15,551 nt of DNA, from contig UZAE01014268.1 in assembly GCA_900617975.1 (NCBI GenBank), positions 1 through 15,551 on the forward strand, given 5' to 3'. This DNA comes from Rodentolepis nana (Eukaryota; Platyhelminthes; Cestoda; Cyclophyllidea; Hymenolepididae). Positions 1 to 8,211 of this stretch are shown in pieces (position 1 is the first letter of the stretch; every line of letters begins with the position of its first letter). Position numbers and translations under genes: made by a program. The notes beneath the pieces are model-generated. The model did no database searches. It saw nothing but the letters and a program-made list of their open reading frames with translations, and was not told where the DNA came from.

Positions 1-599
1 GTTCGATTCATGGAGGAATTAAATTCATCATCCCTTGGCCCTCTAAATGGAACAGTATTGGCTATTGTGAGACACGTCATCGCCAACTGCGTGATTGATT
101 GCGTGAACAACCAATGGCTAAACAGAAGCTTTCGTTTGTTCAAGCGGATCCGCCATGCTGATTATGACTAACCTTACGACGTGTACATCTTTATCACAGT
201 ATATTTCCTGAATAAAAGTGTTCCATGCGATACGTCTGCTTGCTCTAGAGAGTTGGACTGTAGCTTAGCTGGTTCTAGGAGTCTAGCCAAATATAGGAGA
301 TTCTGACATAGAGATTTCTGAGTCAGTCAAGGCTTTACTAGTGTAGCAATCCGCACCACCCTAAATGAAAAGCACTGCAAAATGCCTATTTGCTAAATTG
401 GAGTTAAATCGAGGTCATTTCATAGTGGTGACCTTACTAGACTGAGAACTAAAATAACCTAATCATTTTGAACGAGAGATTGAATCAAAAAGTTGAAATG
501 GGCTAACCTAGACAAGTAAATAAAATTTATATTGCCTAACCAATGATGATTCAAATGAGTTTGAGCTAGTATTATTTTGTCACTTATAATAGTAGTCAA
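1..599. other. AT-rich intergenic DNA, no gene seen
   Basis: No long reading frame, RNA gene or repeat copy is recognisable here. The stretch is AT-rich and ends in the sequence ATAGTAGTCAATG, immediately before the head of a SINE-like element. That flank is nearly repeated after position 4960 (see findings). Confidence 0.5.
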
Positions 600-744
600 T
601 GAGGGTGTGCGATAGACTTACCTCCACGTGGTGCACCCTGGGCAACGTATACTCATACGGCAAAAAAGTCTATTAACTGGCAGTTGACTTCTCACTTCAA
701 ACTACCATGACCCCACTGCATTTCGTATTCGAATAATTTCACAG
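600..744 (+). mobile_element. SINE-like element copy 1, 3'-interrupted
   Basis: This copy starts with a slightly altered head (GAGGGTGTGCGATAGACTT). It continues through CCACGTGGTGCACCCTGGGC, the GTATACTCATACGGC segment, AAAAAAGTCTATTAA, the module GGCAGTTGACTTCTCACTTC and the TATTCGAATAATTTCACAG segment. It stops at an N at position 745. The pyrimidine-rich segment and the 3' tail seen in full copies are absent, and unrelated AT-rich sequence follows the N. The last 38 bases before the break match positions 4731-4768 in the complete copy downstream. The break is therefore either a real interruption or an assembly join. Confidence 0.8.
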
Positions 745-745
745 N

Positions 746-1080
746 ATTAATTAATTTTGTCTTTTTTACTCAATAAAATTTGCCTTAACTGGCAATAATG
801 ATCGTTTTAAAAGCAGTTTGGTTTGGCTTCCATTTACAGAGCACTTGAAAAAGTAAAAAAAAAGATATTTCGAAGCCTCAATGGTTACAGAGAAAAATGA
901 GGAGTGATGTGAAAGAAATTGTTTTAAAATATCTTAAAATTTAAAAGGAAAGATGGTAATAAGTTAATTCCGACATCATGAAAACCCATTTCATCCCCTC
1001 TACAAGGCTTTGAAATGGAGAGTCATTTGTGAACATCTTCAGCATCTTGGCATCGCGCGGACCAGGTGAGGTGAGCATAT
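746..1080. other. AT-rich unique DNA, nothing recognised
   Basis: There is no supported coding or RNA feature. It lies between the interrupted SINE copy and the reverse-oriented SINE fragment. Confidence 0.45.
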
Positions 1081-1081
1081 A

Positions 1082-1178
1082 GTGTGGGTGATGGTAGTTA
1101 GAAGTCAGAAGTCAACTACCAATTAATAGACTTTTTTGCTATATAATTATACGTGGAGGCAAGTCTATCGCACACCCC
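1082..1178 (-). mobile_element. SINE-like element fragment, reverse orientation, internally altered
   Basis: Read on the minus strand from 1178, this begins GGGGTGTGCGATAGACTTGC, then CTCCACGT. The usual GGTGCACCCTGGGC...CATACGG part is replaced by about 13 bases of AT-only sequence. It resumes with AGCAAAAAAGTCTATTAATT, GTAGTTGACTTCTGACTTCT and AACTACCATCACCC, and then stops. It is the only copy in the window in this orientation. It lacks the 3' half of the element, so it is a decayed or 3'-truncated insertion. Confidence 0.75.
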
Positions 1179-2014
1179 ATTAAACCCTATAAAAATCGTA
1201 CTTAAGATAGAATTCAATAAAAATTTACCAGTTTTACTACTCCGCATTGTGCAGATGGATGGTGACTACTTCTCTCCTTCCAAACTGACTTGTTTACGCC
1301 AATAAATAATAGGAGGAATGACAGTGATTCAGGATGAAGATAAGAAGTGGACTTGGGAATAATAATGAGAGATTTTCTCTAAGAAATTTCTTTCCCAAAG
1401 TTCCCAGATGATACTCAAAAACCAATGAAATCTTTGACCATGGAAGGTATGGGTAACAAGAAATCTGACAGAACAGCAGTAACAAAGGAGTAGATAAATT
1501 TAAAAGAGCTATAGCACTTCTACTAAATATTTAAATTCACTACTGATTAACAACCGACATGCCTGCTGTAACAGAGTGTGGAACAATAGAGATATTGAGT
1601 CATCTAGTTTATATTTGCTGTTTCAGGATTGGAAAGAGATATAATTGAGCCATCCAAAGAACAATTATCTTTAAAAAACTGTAACTTTACTGCCTTAATC
1701 AACTTAATAATTCAGTATGGCTTCAAAATACGCTCACTTGAGTTAAATAAATTTTTATTGAATTAAATAAGGTCTAGAGACTGCCATGGCACAAGTTAAA
1801 ACCTTTCTGCCACTTCTACGAGTACCTCAGTATAAAACTTCTAATCATGAATCTTGACGTCAATAAAACTCATTTACCCAGGCAGCTAAGCAGTCGGTCC
1901 CATTGTATCTGAAAATCAGATGATTTAGTAGAACTAACTACCTCAACTTAATTAAGACCCAGAATGAATTCTGCCTTAGGAATCCGTTTCCTTTAGTCAA
2001 TACAAACAGAGACC
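1179..2014. other. AT-rich intergenic DNA, no gene seen
   Basis: This is unique-looking sequence between the minus-strand SINE fragment and the tandem array. A 63-codon minus-strand frame at 1485..1294 has no recognisable domain, and I do not consider it a gene. Confidence 0.5.
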
Positions 2015-3480
2015 GGGGTACGCGATAGAATTACCTCCTCGTGGTGCACCTTGGGCAACGTATACTCATACGGCAAAAATGTGGTGCACCTTGGGCAACG
2101 TATACTCATACGGCAAAAAACCCCTGGGCAACGTATACTCATACGGCAAAAAAGTCCATTAATCGGCTGGGCAACGTATATTAAACTTACCTCCACGTGG
2201 TGCAGCCTGGGCAACGTATACCCCTCCACGTGGTGCACCCTGGCCAACGTATAATCATACGGTCTTACCTCCACGTGGCGCACCCTGGGCAATGTATACT
2301 ACACCTTACCTCCACGTGGTGCACCCTGGGCAACGTATTCTCATTCGGCTACCTCCACGTGGTGCACCCTGGGCAATGTATACTCATACACCTCCACGTG
2401 GTGCACCCTGGGCAACGTATACTCACGATAGACTTACCTCCAGGTGGTGCACCCTGGACAACGTATACTCAAACGGCACGTGGTGCACCCTGGGCAACGT
2501 ATACTCATACGGCTCCACGTGGTGCACCCTGGGCAACGTTTACTCATACGGCTCCACGTGGTGCACCCTGGGCAACGTATACTCATAAGGCACACGTGGT
2601 GCACCCTGGGCAACGTATATTCATACGGCAAAAACTGGTGCACCCTGGGCAACGTATACACGGCAAAAGAGTCCGTGGTGCACCCTGGGCAACGTACACT
2701 CACACCTTACCTCCACGTGGTGCACCCTGGGCAACGTATTCTCATTCGGCTACCTCCACGTGGTGCACCCTGGGCAATGTATACTCATACACCTCCACGT
2801 GGTGCACCCTGGGCAACGTATACTCACGATAGACTTACCTCCAGGTGGTGCACCCTGGACAACGTATACTCAAATGACATACCTCCACGTGGTGCACCCT
2901 GGGCAACGTATACTCATGTGACAAAAAAGTCTATAAACCGGCAGTTGACTTCTGAGTTCAAGCTATCTTACCTCCACGTGGCGCACCCTGGGCAATGTAT
3001 ACTACACCTTACCTCCACGTGGTGCACCCTGGGCAACGTATTCTCATTCGGCTACCTCCACGTGGTGCACCCTGGGCAATGTATACTCATACACCTCCAC
3101 GTGGTGCACCCTGGGCAACGTATACTCACGATAGACTTACCTCCAGGTGGTGCACCCTGGACAACGTATACTCAAACGGCACGTGGTGCACCCTGGGCAA
3201 CGTATACTCATACGGCTCCACGTGGTGCACCCTGGGCAACGTTTACTCATACGGCTCCACGTGGTGCACCCTGGGCAACGTATACTCATAAGGCACCACG
3301 TGGTGCACCCTGGGCAACGTGTACTCATACGGCAAGTAAGTCTATCACGTGGTGCACCCTGGGCAACGTATACTCATACGGCAAACAAACGTGGTGCACC
3401 CTGGGCAACGCATACTCATACGGCAAAATGTGGTGCACCCTGGGCAACGTATACTCATAAGGCAAAAAGATCCCTATTAA
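2015..3480 (+). repeat. Tandem array of SINE head module (VNTR-like)
   Basis: The array opens with a diverged element head (GGGGTACGCGATAGAATTAC at 2015). It then repeats a core of about 38-42 bp, CCACGTGGTGCACCCTGGGC followed by AACGTATACTCATACGGC, in head-to-tail order. Counted by eye, about 34 cores lie here and about 45 across 2015-4410. Variants include GGGCAATG, CTGGACAACG, and units missing the CCACGTGG or CATACGG parts. Short linkers with CGATAGACTTACCTCC recur at about 2427, 2826 and 3127, showing that the unit was copied out of the SINE head. A block of about 330 bp at 2265-2594 is essentially identical to 2968-3297. Several frames stay open because many units have lengths divisible by three and the unit lacks stops. 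I do not regard these frames as genes. Confidence 0.92.
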
Positions 3481-4118
3481 CCGGCAGTTGACTTCTGACT
3501 TCAAACTACCATACTATTAACTGGCAGTTGACTTCTCACTTCAAACTACCATCTATTAACCGGCAGTTGACTTCTGACTTCAAACTACCATGAGTACACC
3601 CTGGGCAACGTATACTCATGCGACAAAAAAGTCTAAACTGGTGCACCCTGGGCAACGTATACACGGCAAAAGAGTCCGTGGTGCACCCTGGGCAACGTAC
3701 ACTCACACCTTACCTCCACGTGGTGCACCCTGGGCAACGTATTCTCATTCGGCTACCTCCACGTGGTGCACCCTGGGCAATGTATACTCATACACCTCCA
3801 CGTGGTGCACCCTGGGCAACGTATACTCACGATAGACTTACCTCCAGGTGGTGCACCCTGGACAACGTATACTCAAACGGCACCTCCACGTGGTGCACCC
3901 TGGGCAACGTATGCTCACTTCAAACTACTAAATCTATTAACTGGCAGTTGACTTCTGACTTCAAACTATGCAAAATTACATTTACCGACAGTTGACTTCT
4001 GACTTCAAACTGCCACTTTATTATTCGGCAGTTGACTTCTGACTTCAAACTACCAAAAGTCTATTAACTGGCAGTTGACTTCTCACTTCAAACTGCCATC
4101 ACCCAACTTCAAACTGCC
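3480..4118 (+). repeat. Mixed tandem array: TTGACTTC module with further head-module units
   Basis: A second SINE segment is tandemly repeated here: GGCAGTTGACTTCTGACTTC or its TCTCACTTC variant, followed by AAACTACCAT and CTATTAAC. Copies begin near 3482, 3522, 3560, 3943, 3979, 4027 and 4071. They are interleaved with a second run of head-module cores (3597-3910). The spacing is about 36-48 bp. Positions 3635-3878 duplicate 2632-2875 almost exactly. The two modules are neighbours in single SINE copies, so both halves of the element's 5' region were amplified. Confidence 0.88.
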
Positions 4119-4410
4119 CACGTGGTGCACCCTGGGCAACGTATACTCATACGGCAAACAAACGTGGTGCACCCTGGGCAACGCATACTCATACGGCAAA
4201 ATGTGGTGCACCCTGGGCAACGTATACTCATAAGGCAAAAAGATCCCTATTAACCGGCAGTTGACTTCTGACTTCAAACTACCATACTATTAACTGGCAG
4301 TTGACTTCTCACTTCAAACTACCATCTATTAACCGGCAGTTGACTTCTGACTTCAAACTACCATGAGTACACCCTGGGCAACGTATACTCATGCGACAAA
4401 AAAGTCTAAA
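4119..4410 (+). repeat. Block duplication of 3346-3637 within the array
   Basis: This segment of about 292 bp repeats 3346-3637 at an offset of 773 bp, apparently base for base by eye. It contains three head-module cores, a run of three TTGACTTC modules, and the ACCATGAGTACACCCTGGGC junction followed by CATGCGACAAAAAAGTCTAAA. The same idiosyncratic variants (GCATACTCATACGG, CTCATAAGGC, AAGATCCC) occur in both. They therefore derive from one recent duplication and not from independent unit amplification. Confidence 0.85.
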
Positions 4411-4414
4411 ATAC

Positions 4415-4502
4415 GGGGTGTGCGATAGACTTACCTCCGTGATATATTTAATGAATGGGGTGTGCGATAGACTTACCTCCACGTTGTGCGAAATAGCAAT
4501 GT
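4415..4502 (+). repeat. Two successive truncated SINE heads
   Basis: GGGGTGTGCGATAGACTTAC begins at 4415 and again at 4457. Each head is intact for about 24-28 bases and then runs into unrelated sequence: GTGATATATTTAATGAAT after the first and TTGTGCGAAATAGCAATGT after the second. A third head at 4503 starts the complete element. The spacing is 42 and 46 bp, close to the unit length of the main array. Confidence 0.8.
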
Positions 4503-4960
4503 GGGGTGTGCGATAGACTTACCTCCACGTGGTACGCCCTGGGCAATGTATACTCATACGGCAAAAAAGTCTATTAAATGGCTTGGAAACGTGACCTCAT
4601 ACGGCAAAAAGTCTATAAACCGCTGGGCAACGTATACTCATACGGCAAAAAAGTCTATTAAAGGCAGTTGACTTCTAACTTCAAACTACCATGACCCCAT
4701 TGTGGCAGTTGACTTCTCACTTCAAACTACCATGACCCCACTGCATTTCGTATTCGAATAATTTCACAGTACTCATCTTACCTTACCTTTTCTCTACCTT
4801 TGTATCTGTCTGTCTATCTCTTTTACATCTGTGAAACATTGTTGTGTCCCCCTCTCGACTTTTTGCCACTTCGATGTTCATCTTCCTTTCTGTGAAGCCC
4901 GAAGTCAACTAAAGGGCTAATGATACCTATCATAACGCCCGCCATTTGAAATAAATAAAT
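4503..4960 (+). mobile_element. SINE-like element copy with complete 3' end and internally duplicated 5' modules
   Basis: This copy has a full head at 4503 and then partially repeated head modules (ATACGGCAAAAAGTCTATAA near 4599, GGGCAACGTATACTCATACG near 4624). Two TTGACTTC modules follow, then the TATTCGAATAATTTCACAG segment and a pyrimidine-rich stretch with CTACCTTTGTATCTGTCTGT. It ends GAAGTCAACTAAAGGGCTAA, then GCCATTTGAAATAAATAAAT. That 3' end is nearly the 3' end of the LINE fragment at 6789. It is followed by AGTAGTCATTG, which nearly matches the flank upstream of copy 1. Confidence 0.85.
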
Positions 4961-5613
4961 AGTAGTCATTGCAACCAATTAGTTCATGCTTAAATAAATC
5001 CATTACGAAAAGCAGACGCCATTCCAGGCATTTCATTGAAGGGAAAGAGTAAAGTTAGAGCAAAATTTAAATCCTATAGAGAGAGATTTTCAACTAACAA
5101 GTTCATTTTGTGAAGGAAAATGCTACTATCCTACTGGGTTCTTTTGTTCACATTTCACCTACTTTCAGTTGTTTTAAGGACATGATAGGTTGGTTTACTG
5201 TAGTTCATTGGTCTTCGCGTATATATAGTCTCCGTGTAACGTTGAGATACATAACGTTCTTTCTAGGCAATCAACCTTGATAAGATTATTTGTGTTATTA
5301 AATGCTGAGATTTGCATACTCAAGTTAAATTAACATCTTTAAGTTTTCAACTGTTTTCCCCACTCATTTGATAGGTTCTTTGCTGTTTAACGAGTCAAAA
5401 TCTGAGTAATCAACTTCACATTTCAATCACTTATTTCCAGCGTTGACATAAGTGGCATTTGAAAAGCATTACTTCCTGAAATTGCAGGAATATTATGAAA
5501 ATGCATAGTTACTTGTGTGAATAGCGGTATAACGGAAAATGGCTTGTCATAGAGAATGGAGATGGATAAAATATCCGCATTTGCTAACCAGCACTGAAGT
5601 GAATAAGCCACAC
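4961..5613. other. AT-rich intergenic DNA, no gene seen
   Basis: There are no recognisable genes. A 62-codon minus-strand frame (5611..5423) shows no domain or codon pattern that would support coding. The stretch separates two SINE copies. Confidence 0.5.
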
Positions 5614-5950
5614 GGGGTGTGCGGTAGACTTACTTCCACGTGGTGCATCCTGGGCAATGAATGCTCATACGGCAAAAATGTCTATTGACCGGCAGGTGAC
5701 TTACCGCTTCAAACTACCATCACCCCACTGTGTGTCATATTCGACTACTTTCACAGTACTCACCTCACCATTTTTCTACCTTTGTGTCTGTCTCTTTTAC
5801 TTCTTTGAACTACTCTTCTGTGCCCCTCTCTCTCGTCTTTCTCTCACTTTGACGTTCCTCCTCTCAGTGAGGCCTGAGGTCAACTAAAGGGCTAATGATA
5901 ACTGTCAAAACGCCTGCCATTTGATGTAAATAAATAAAGAAATAAACAAA
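5614..5950 (+). mobile_element. SINE-like element, full length but diverged
   Basis: All segments are present in order: head GGGGTGTGCGGTAGACTTAC; CCACGTGGTGCATCCTGGGC; CTCATACGGCAAAAATGTCT; a diverged GGCAGGTGACTTACCGCTTC; CATATTCGACTACTTTCACA; and the pyrimidine-rich segment. It ends GAGGTCAACTAAAGGGCTAA, then CGCCTGCCATTTG and a (TAAA)n tail to about 5950. Several substitutions relative to the other copies suggest an older insertion. I see no convincing target-site duplication. Confidence 0.88.
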
Positions 5951-6140
5951 TTTCTCGCTCACCAACTAATTAAGATATAATATGGAATCATTTCAAACAG
6001 TGCGCAACTTTGTAGTGGAGTATTCTTACGTAATCAATTTTACTACAATCCTGTTTAATGTTAAGTACTTTGATAATAATAAAAATTACTATTTTATGAT
6101 TCGAACAACTTCCTTATCAAATTTTATGCTGACTTTTTTC

Positions 6141-6213
6141 AACGTAGTGCACTCTGGTCAACGTATCTTCGTACGGCAAAAAAGTCTCTCACTCGGCATT
6201 TGATTTGACTTCC
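6141..6213 (+). mobile_element. Degenerate SINE head fragment
   Basis: AACGTAGTGCACTCTGGTCA, then ACGTATCTTCGTACGGCAAA and AAAGTCTCTCACTCGGCATT, then TTGACTTCC align to the head and the start of the TTGACTTC module with many substitutions. The first bases of the element and its 3' half are missing. It is a relic. Confidence 0.65.
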
Positions 6214-6788
6214 AAAAAAAAATTATTAAATTTATTGACACAAAGATTGTGCATTAGCTTATGGTGTTTTTACTAGTCGCTTGTTTTTTTTCCTGAAATT
6301 TATATAAATGATTATTGTAATATATTTTATGCTTTTATTGCTAACCTCGATCTCTCTGAAATAGTATAGATTGACACCTAGAGTCAAGCTAAGAGAAGCT
6401 GGCTTCCGTCATCCGCAATTTATTTTTTAAATCATTAACGCAAATTGGCAGAAAATTGAATGAAAACAGGGGATCAGTGGAGTGTATAATAATTTAATGC
6501 CTTTATACATTTGATTGCTTTCTTTATTCCTTAATAGCATATTCGAAGGTTTGTGATGAATGGTCCTTACATTGTCCGTCACCGCCATCGTAATATTCTC
6601 CCCCCTCCTCTCTTCCACGAAACCCGGAAAACGGTGACTGACTGGATGTGGAAAATTCTACCAAATTAAGATATCTAATTTATACGACAGAAAAAAGATA
6701 GGTAAAGTAGCTTTACAGACGAGAAATTGTGCAAAGGCTAGTTATTATTAAGTCTACTTACCAAATTCAATAGCACTTAACGATAAAA
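6214..6788. other. AT-rich intergenic DNA, no gene seen
   Basis: Nothing supported here. A 63-codon minus-strand frame at 6618..6427 is without recognisable features. This stretch forms the 3' flank of the minus-strand LINE. Confidence 0.45.
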
Positions 6789-6893
6789 ATATTTATTTAT
6801 TTCAAATGGCAGGCTTCATGATATTTATCATTAGCCCTTAATCTTTGACTTCAGCTTCCCCCAAGAGGGGGGGGGTACATTTATAGCAGTTAA

Positions 6894-7481
6894 TTAATAG
6901 CAATTCATTAGCTGTCTTCTTGCTTCCCAGTATCTTTGGCTTTCCGTCCTTGTCTTTAGAGCTGGACACCGAATCAGGTGGGTCTTCTCCATTTCCTCAT
7001 GTAGGTTACATAGAGGGCATGTGGGTTGAGTGTATACTCCCAATCTGTGAAGGTGTTTTGCCAAGCAATCGTGTCCGGTACGTAGTATAAACTCAGCAAC
7101 GGCTTCGATTCTTGGCCAGTCGGGTATGTCGGAGAGTGCCACTGTCCACTGTTTCTCCTTTGTTCGAGCTTTGAGTTCGTTGTACCTTGAGGTCTGGAAT
7201 TCTCTCCTGATTAAGGCCTTCATTGTGTGGAAAGACATCGGCCGGTCCATGCATTGCAAAATCGTTGTCCACTTCTTAGCAAGTGTGTCACCAATCTCAT
7301 TGCCTTTAATGCCACAGTGACCAGGAATCCATTGTAGGACCACTGTTTTGTTTTTCTCTCTCAGCAGCTCATACAGTTTTCTACATTCCTTTATCTCAGC
7401 TGTTTTGGGTGTCTTTCCGTTTCCAATAGAGTCTATTGCTGATTGTGAGTCCGAAAGTATCACCGCTTTGGTAAATTTCGA
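6894..7481 (-). pseudogene. LINE RNase H domain, N-terminal half missing
   Basis: On the minus strand the frame reads KFTKAVILSDSQSAIDSI, then VVLQWIPGHCGIKGNEIGDT and LAKK. It shows the third catalytic Asp (SDSQSA), the conserved PGHCGIKGNE loop and the fourth acidic residue (IGDTLAKK). The first strand with the TDGS-type Asp and the helix with the catalytic Glu should come before, but they are missing at the N at 7482. After the domain come a helical region and a Cys/His motif, CX2CX9HX3C (CPLCNLHEEMEKTHLIRC), typical of the C-termini of such LINE proteins. The frame ends at a stop at 6896..6894. It is not a functional nuclease. Confidence 0.85.
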
Positions 7482-7483
7482 NA

Positions 7484-8211
7484 CACACTACATCAATGTC
7501 TGCTAATGGGTTCATGGGGAGAGAGAGGCTTTTTGGTTGATCATCGATTTGTAACGCTTTCTTCAGTTCTATGGCTTTCTGTATTAGACCAGATTGCGTT
7601 TTCAGATGTCTTGGTCTATTCTCATAGGTGCTGAAGAACTTGTTCATGGGAATGCGCAGTAGTTTCTCATACAGGATCAAGGCCTTCTCTTTGATAAGGG
7701 AGCCTATTGTGGTGTTTCCTGTAACTTGGAGCATTGCATCAATGGGTGTTGATTTTATCCCTCCAGTAATTAGTCGTAATGCATGGTTGTGTGCCTTCTC
7801 GAGGGGTTTGAGAGTCACCTCTGTGGCTGTAATGAGTGCCTCACAGCAATACAACATTATTGGCTGAATAAACATCTTGTAAGTGGTGTTGAGAGTTGAG
7901 CGCGCACAGCCCCATACGCTACCAGCAAGACGCTTCAGGACATTCAGTCTATTGGAGACGCGTTCTGCTATTTTAGCAATTTGACTTTTCCACGTTAGCT
8001 TTGTGTCACACGTCATTCCGAGATAAGTGAACTCATTGGTTTTTTCTAGGGTAATTTCCTTGTACCTTAAGAGCGGGTTTATGCTCTGATGGGCCAAAGA
8101 AAATGTTTGGAATGCAGTTTTTGCGGTGTTAATTACCATTCCATTTTTGTCACACAAGTTTGATAGTAGTTTAAGTGCACTATTAAGGGCACTTTCTGTA
8201 CTTTGAGTGTG
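7484..8211 (-). pseudogene. LINE reverse transcriptase C-terminal fragment (thumb/connection)
   Basis: The translation starts near LHTQSTESALNSALKLLSNL. It holds the terminal RT motifs: KNGMVINTAKTAFQTF, then NEFTYLGMTCDTKLTW (the YLG motif E region). The segment LNVLKRLAGSVWGCARSTLN and the LYCCEALITATEV region follow. The YADD catalytic motif lies upstream of the truncation and is absent. The frame is open for about 240 codons. The methionine at 8301 lies in flanking DNA and is not a real start. The frame fails at the N at 7482, where the protein should enter the RNase H domain after DIDVVC. It is a fragment of a dead copy, though its body is well preserved, which suggests a fairly young insertion. 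Confidence 0.85.

Larger units (their letters stand above)
6789..8211 (-). mobile_element. 5'-truncated non-LTR retrotransposon (LINE) with RNase H domain
   Basis: Read on the minus strand, this contains the end of a reverse transcriptase, a connection region and a partial RNase H domain. A Cys/His C-terminus, a short 3' UTR and an (AAATA)n tail follow. RT homology begins abruptly at about 8211, so the endonuclease and RT catalytic core are absent: a typical 5' truncation. The 3' UTR contains a C9 run and TAAGGGCTAATGATAAATAT, then GCCTGCCATTTGAAATAAAT. This is almost the end of the SINE-like copies. Fused RNase H is known from the I, LOA and R1 groups of LINEs; assignment to one of these is inference. 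The element cannot be autonomous. Confidence 0.88.

Noticed and set aside
2444..3460. Long 338-codon plus-strand frame as a repetitive protein gene
   Set aside because: It lies wholly within the SINE-derived tandem array. The other frames are also open, there is no start context or splice structure, and the repeats are explained by DNA-level expansion.
2015..3480. CRISPR-like array
   Set aside because: Units are contiguous, degenerate and derived from a dispersed retroelement head. There are no unique spacers of constant length and no cas genes, and the window is eukaryotic.
7126..7867. Plus-strand frames at 7126-7320 and 7628-7867 as genes
   Set aside because: They are antisense shadows of the LINE RT/RNase H coding strand.
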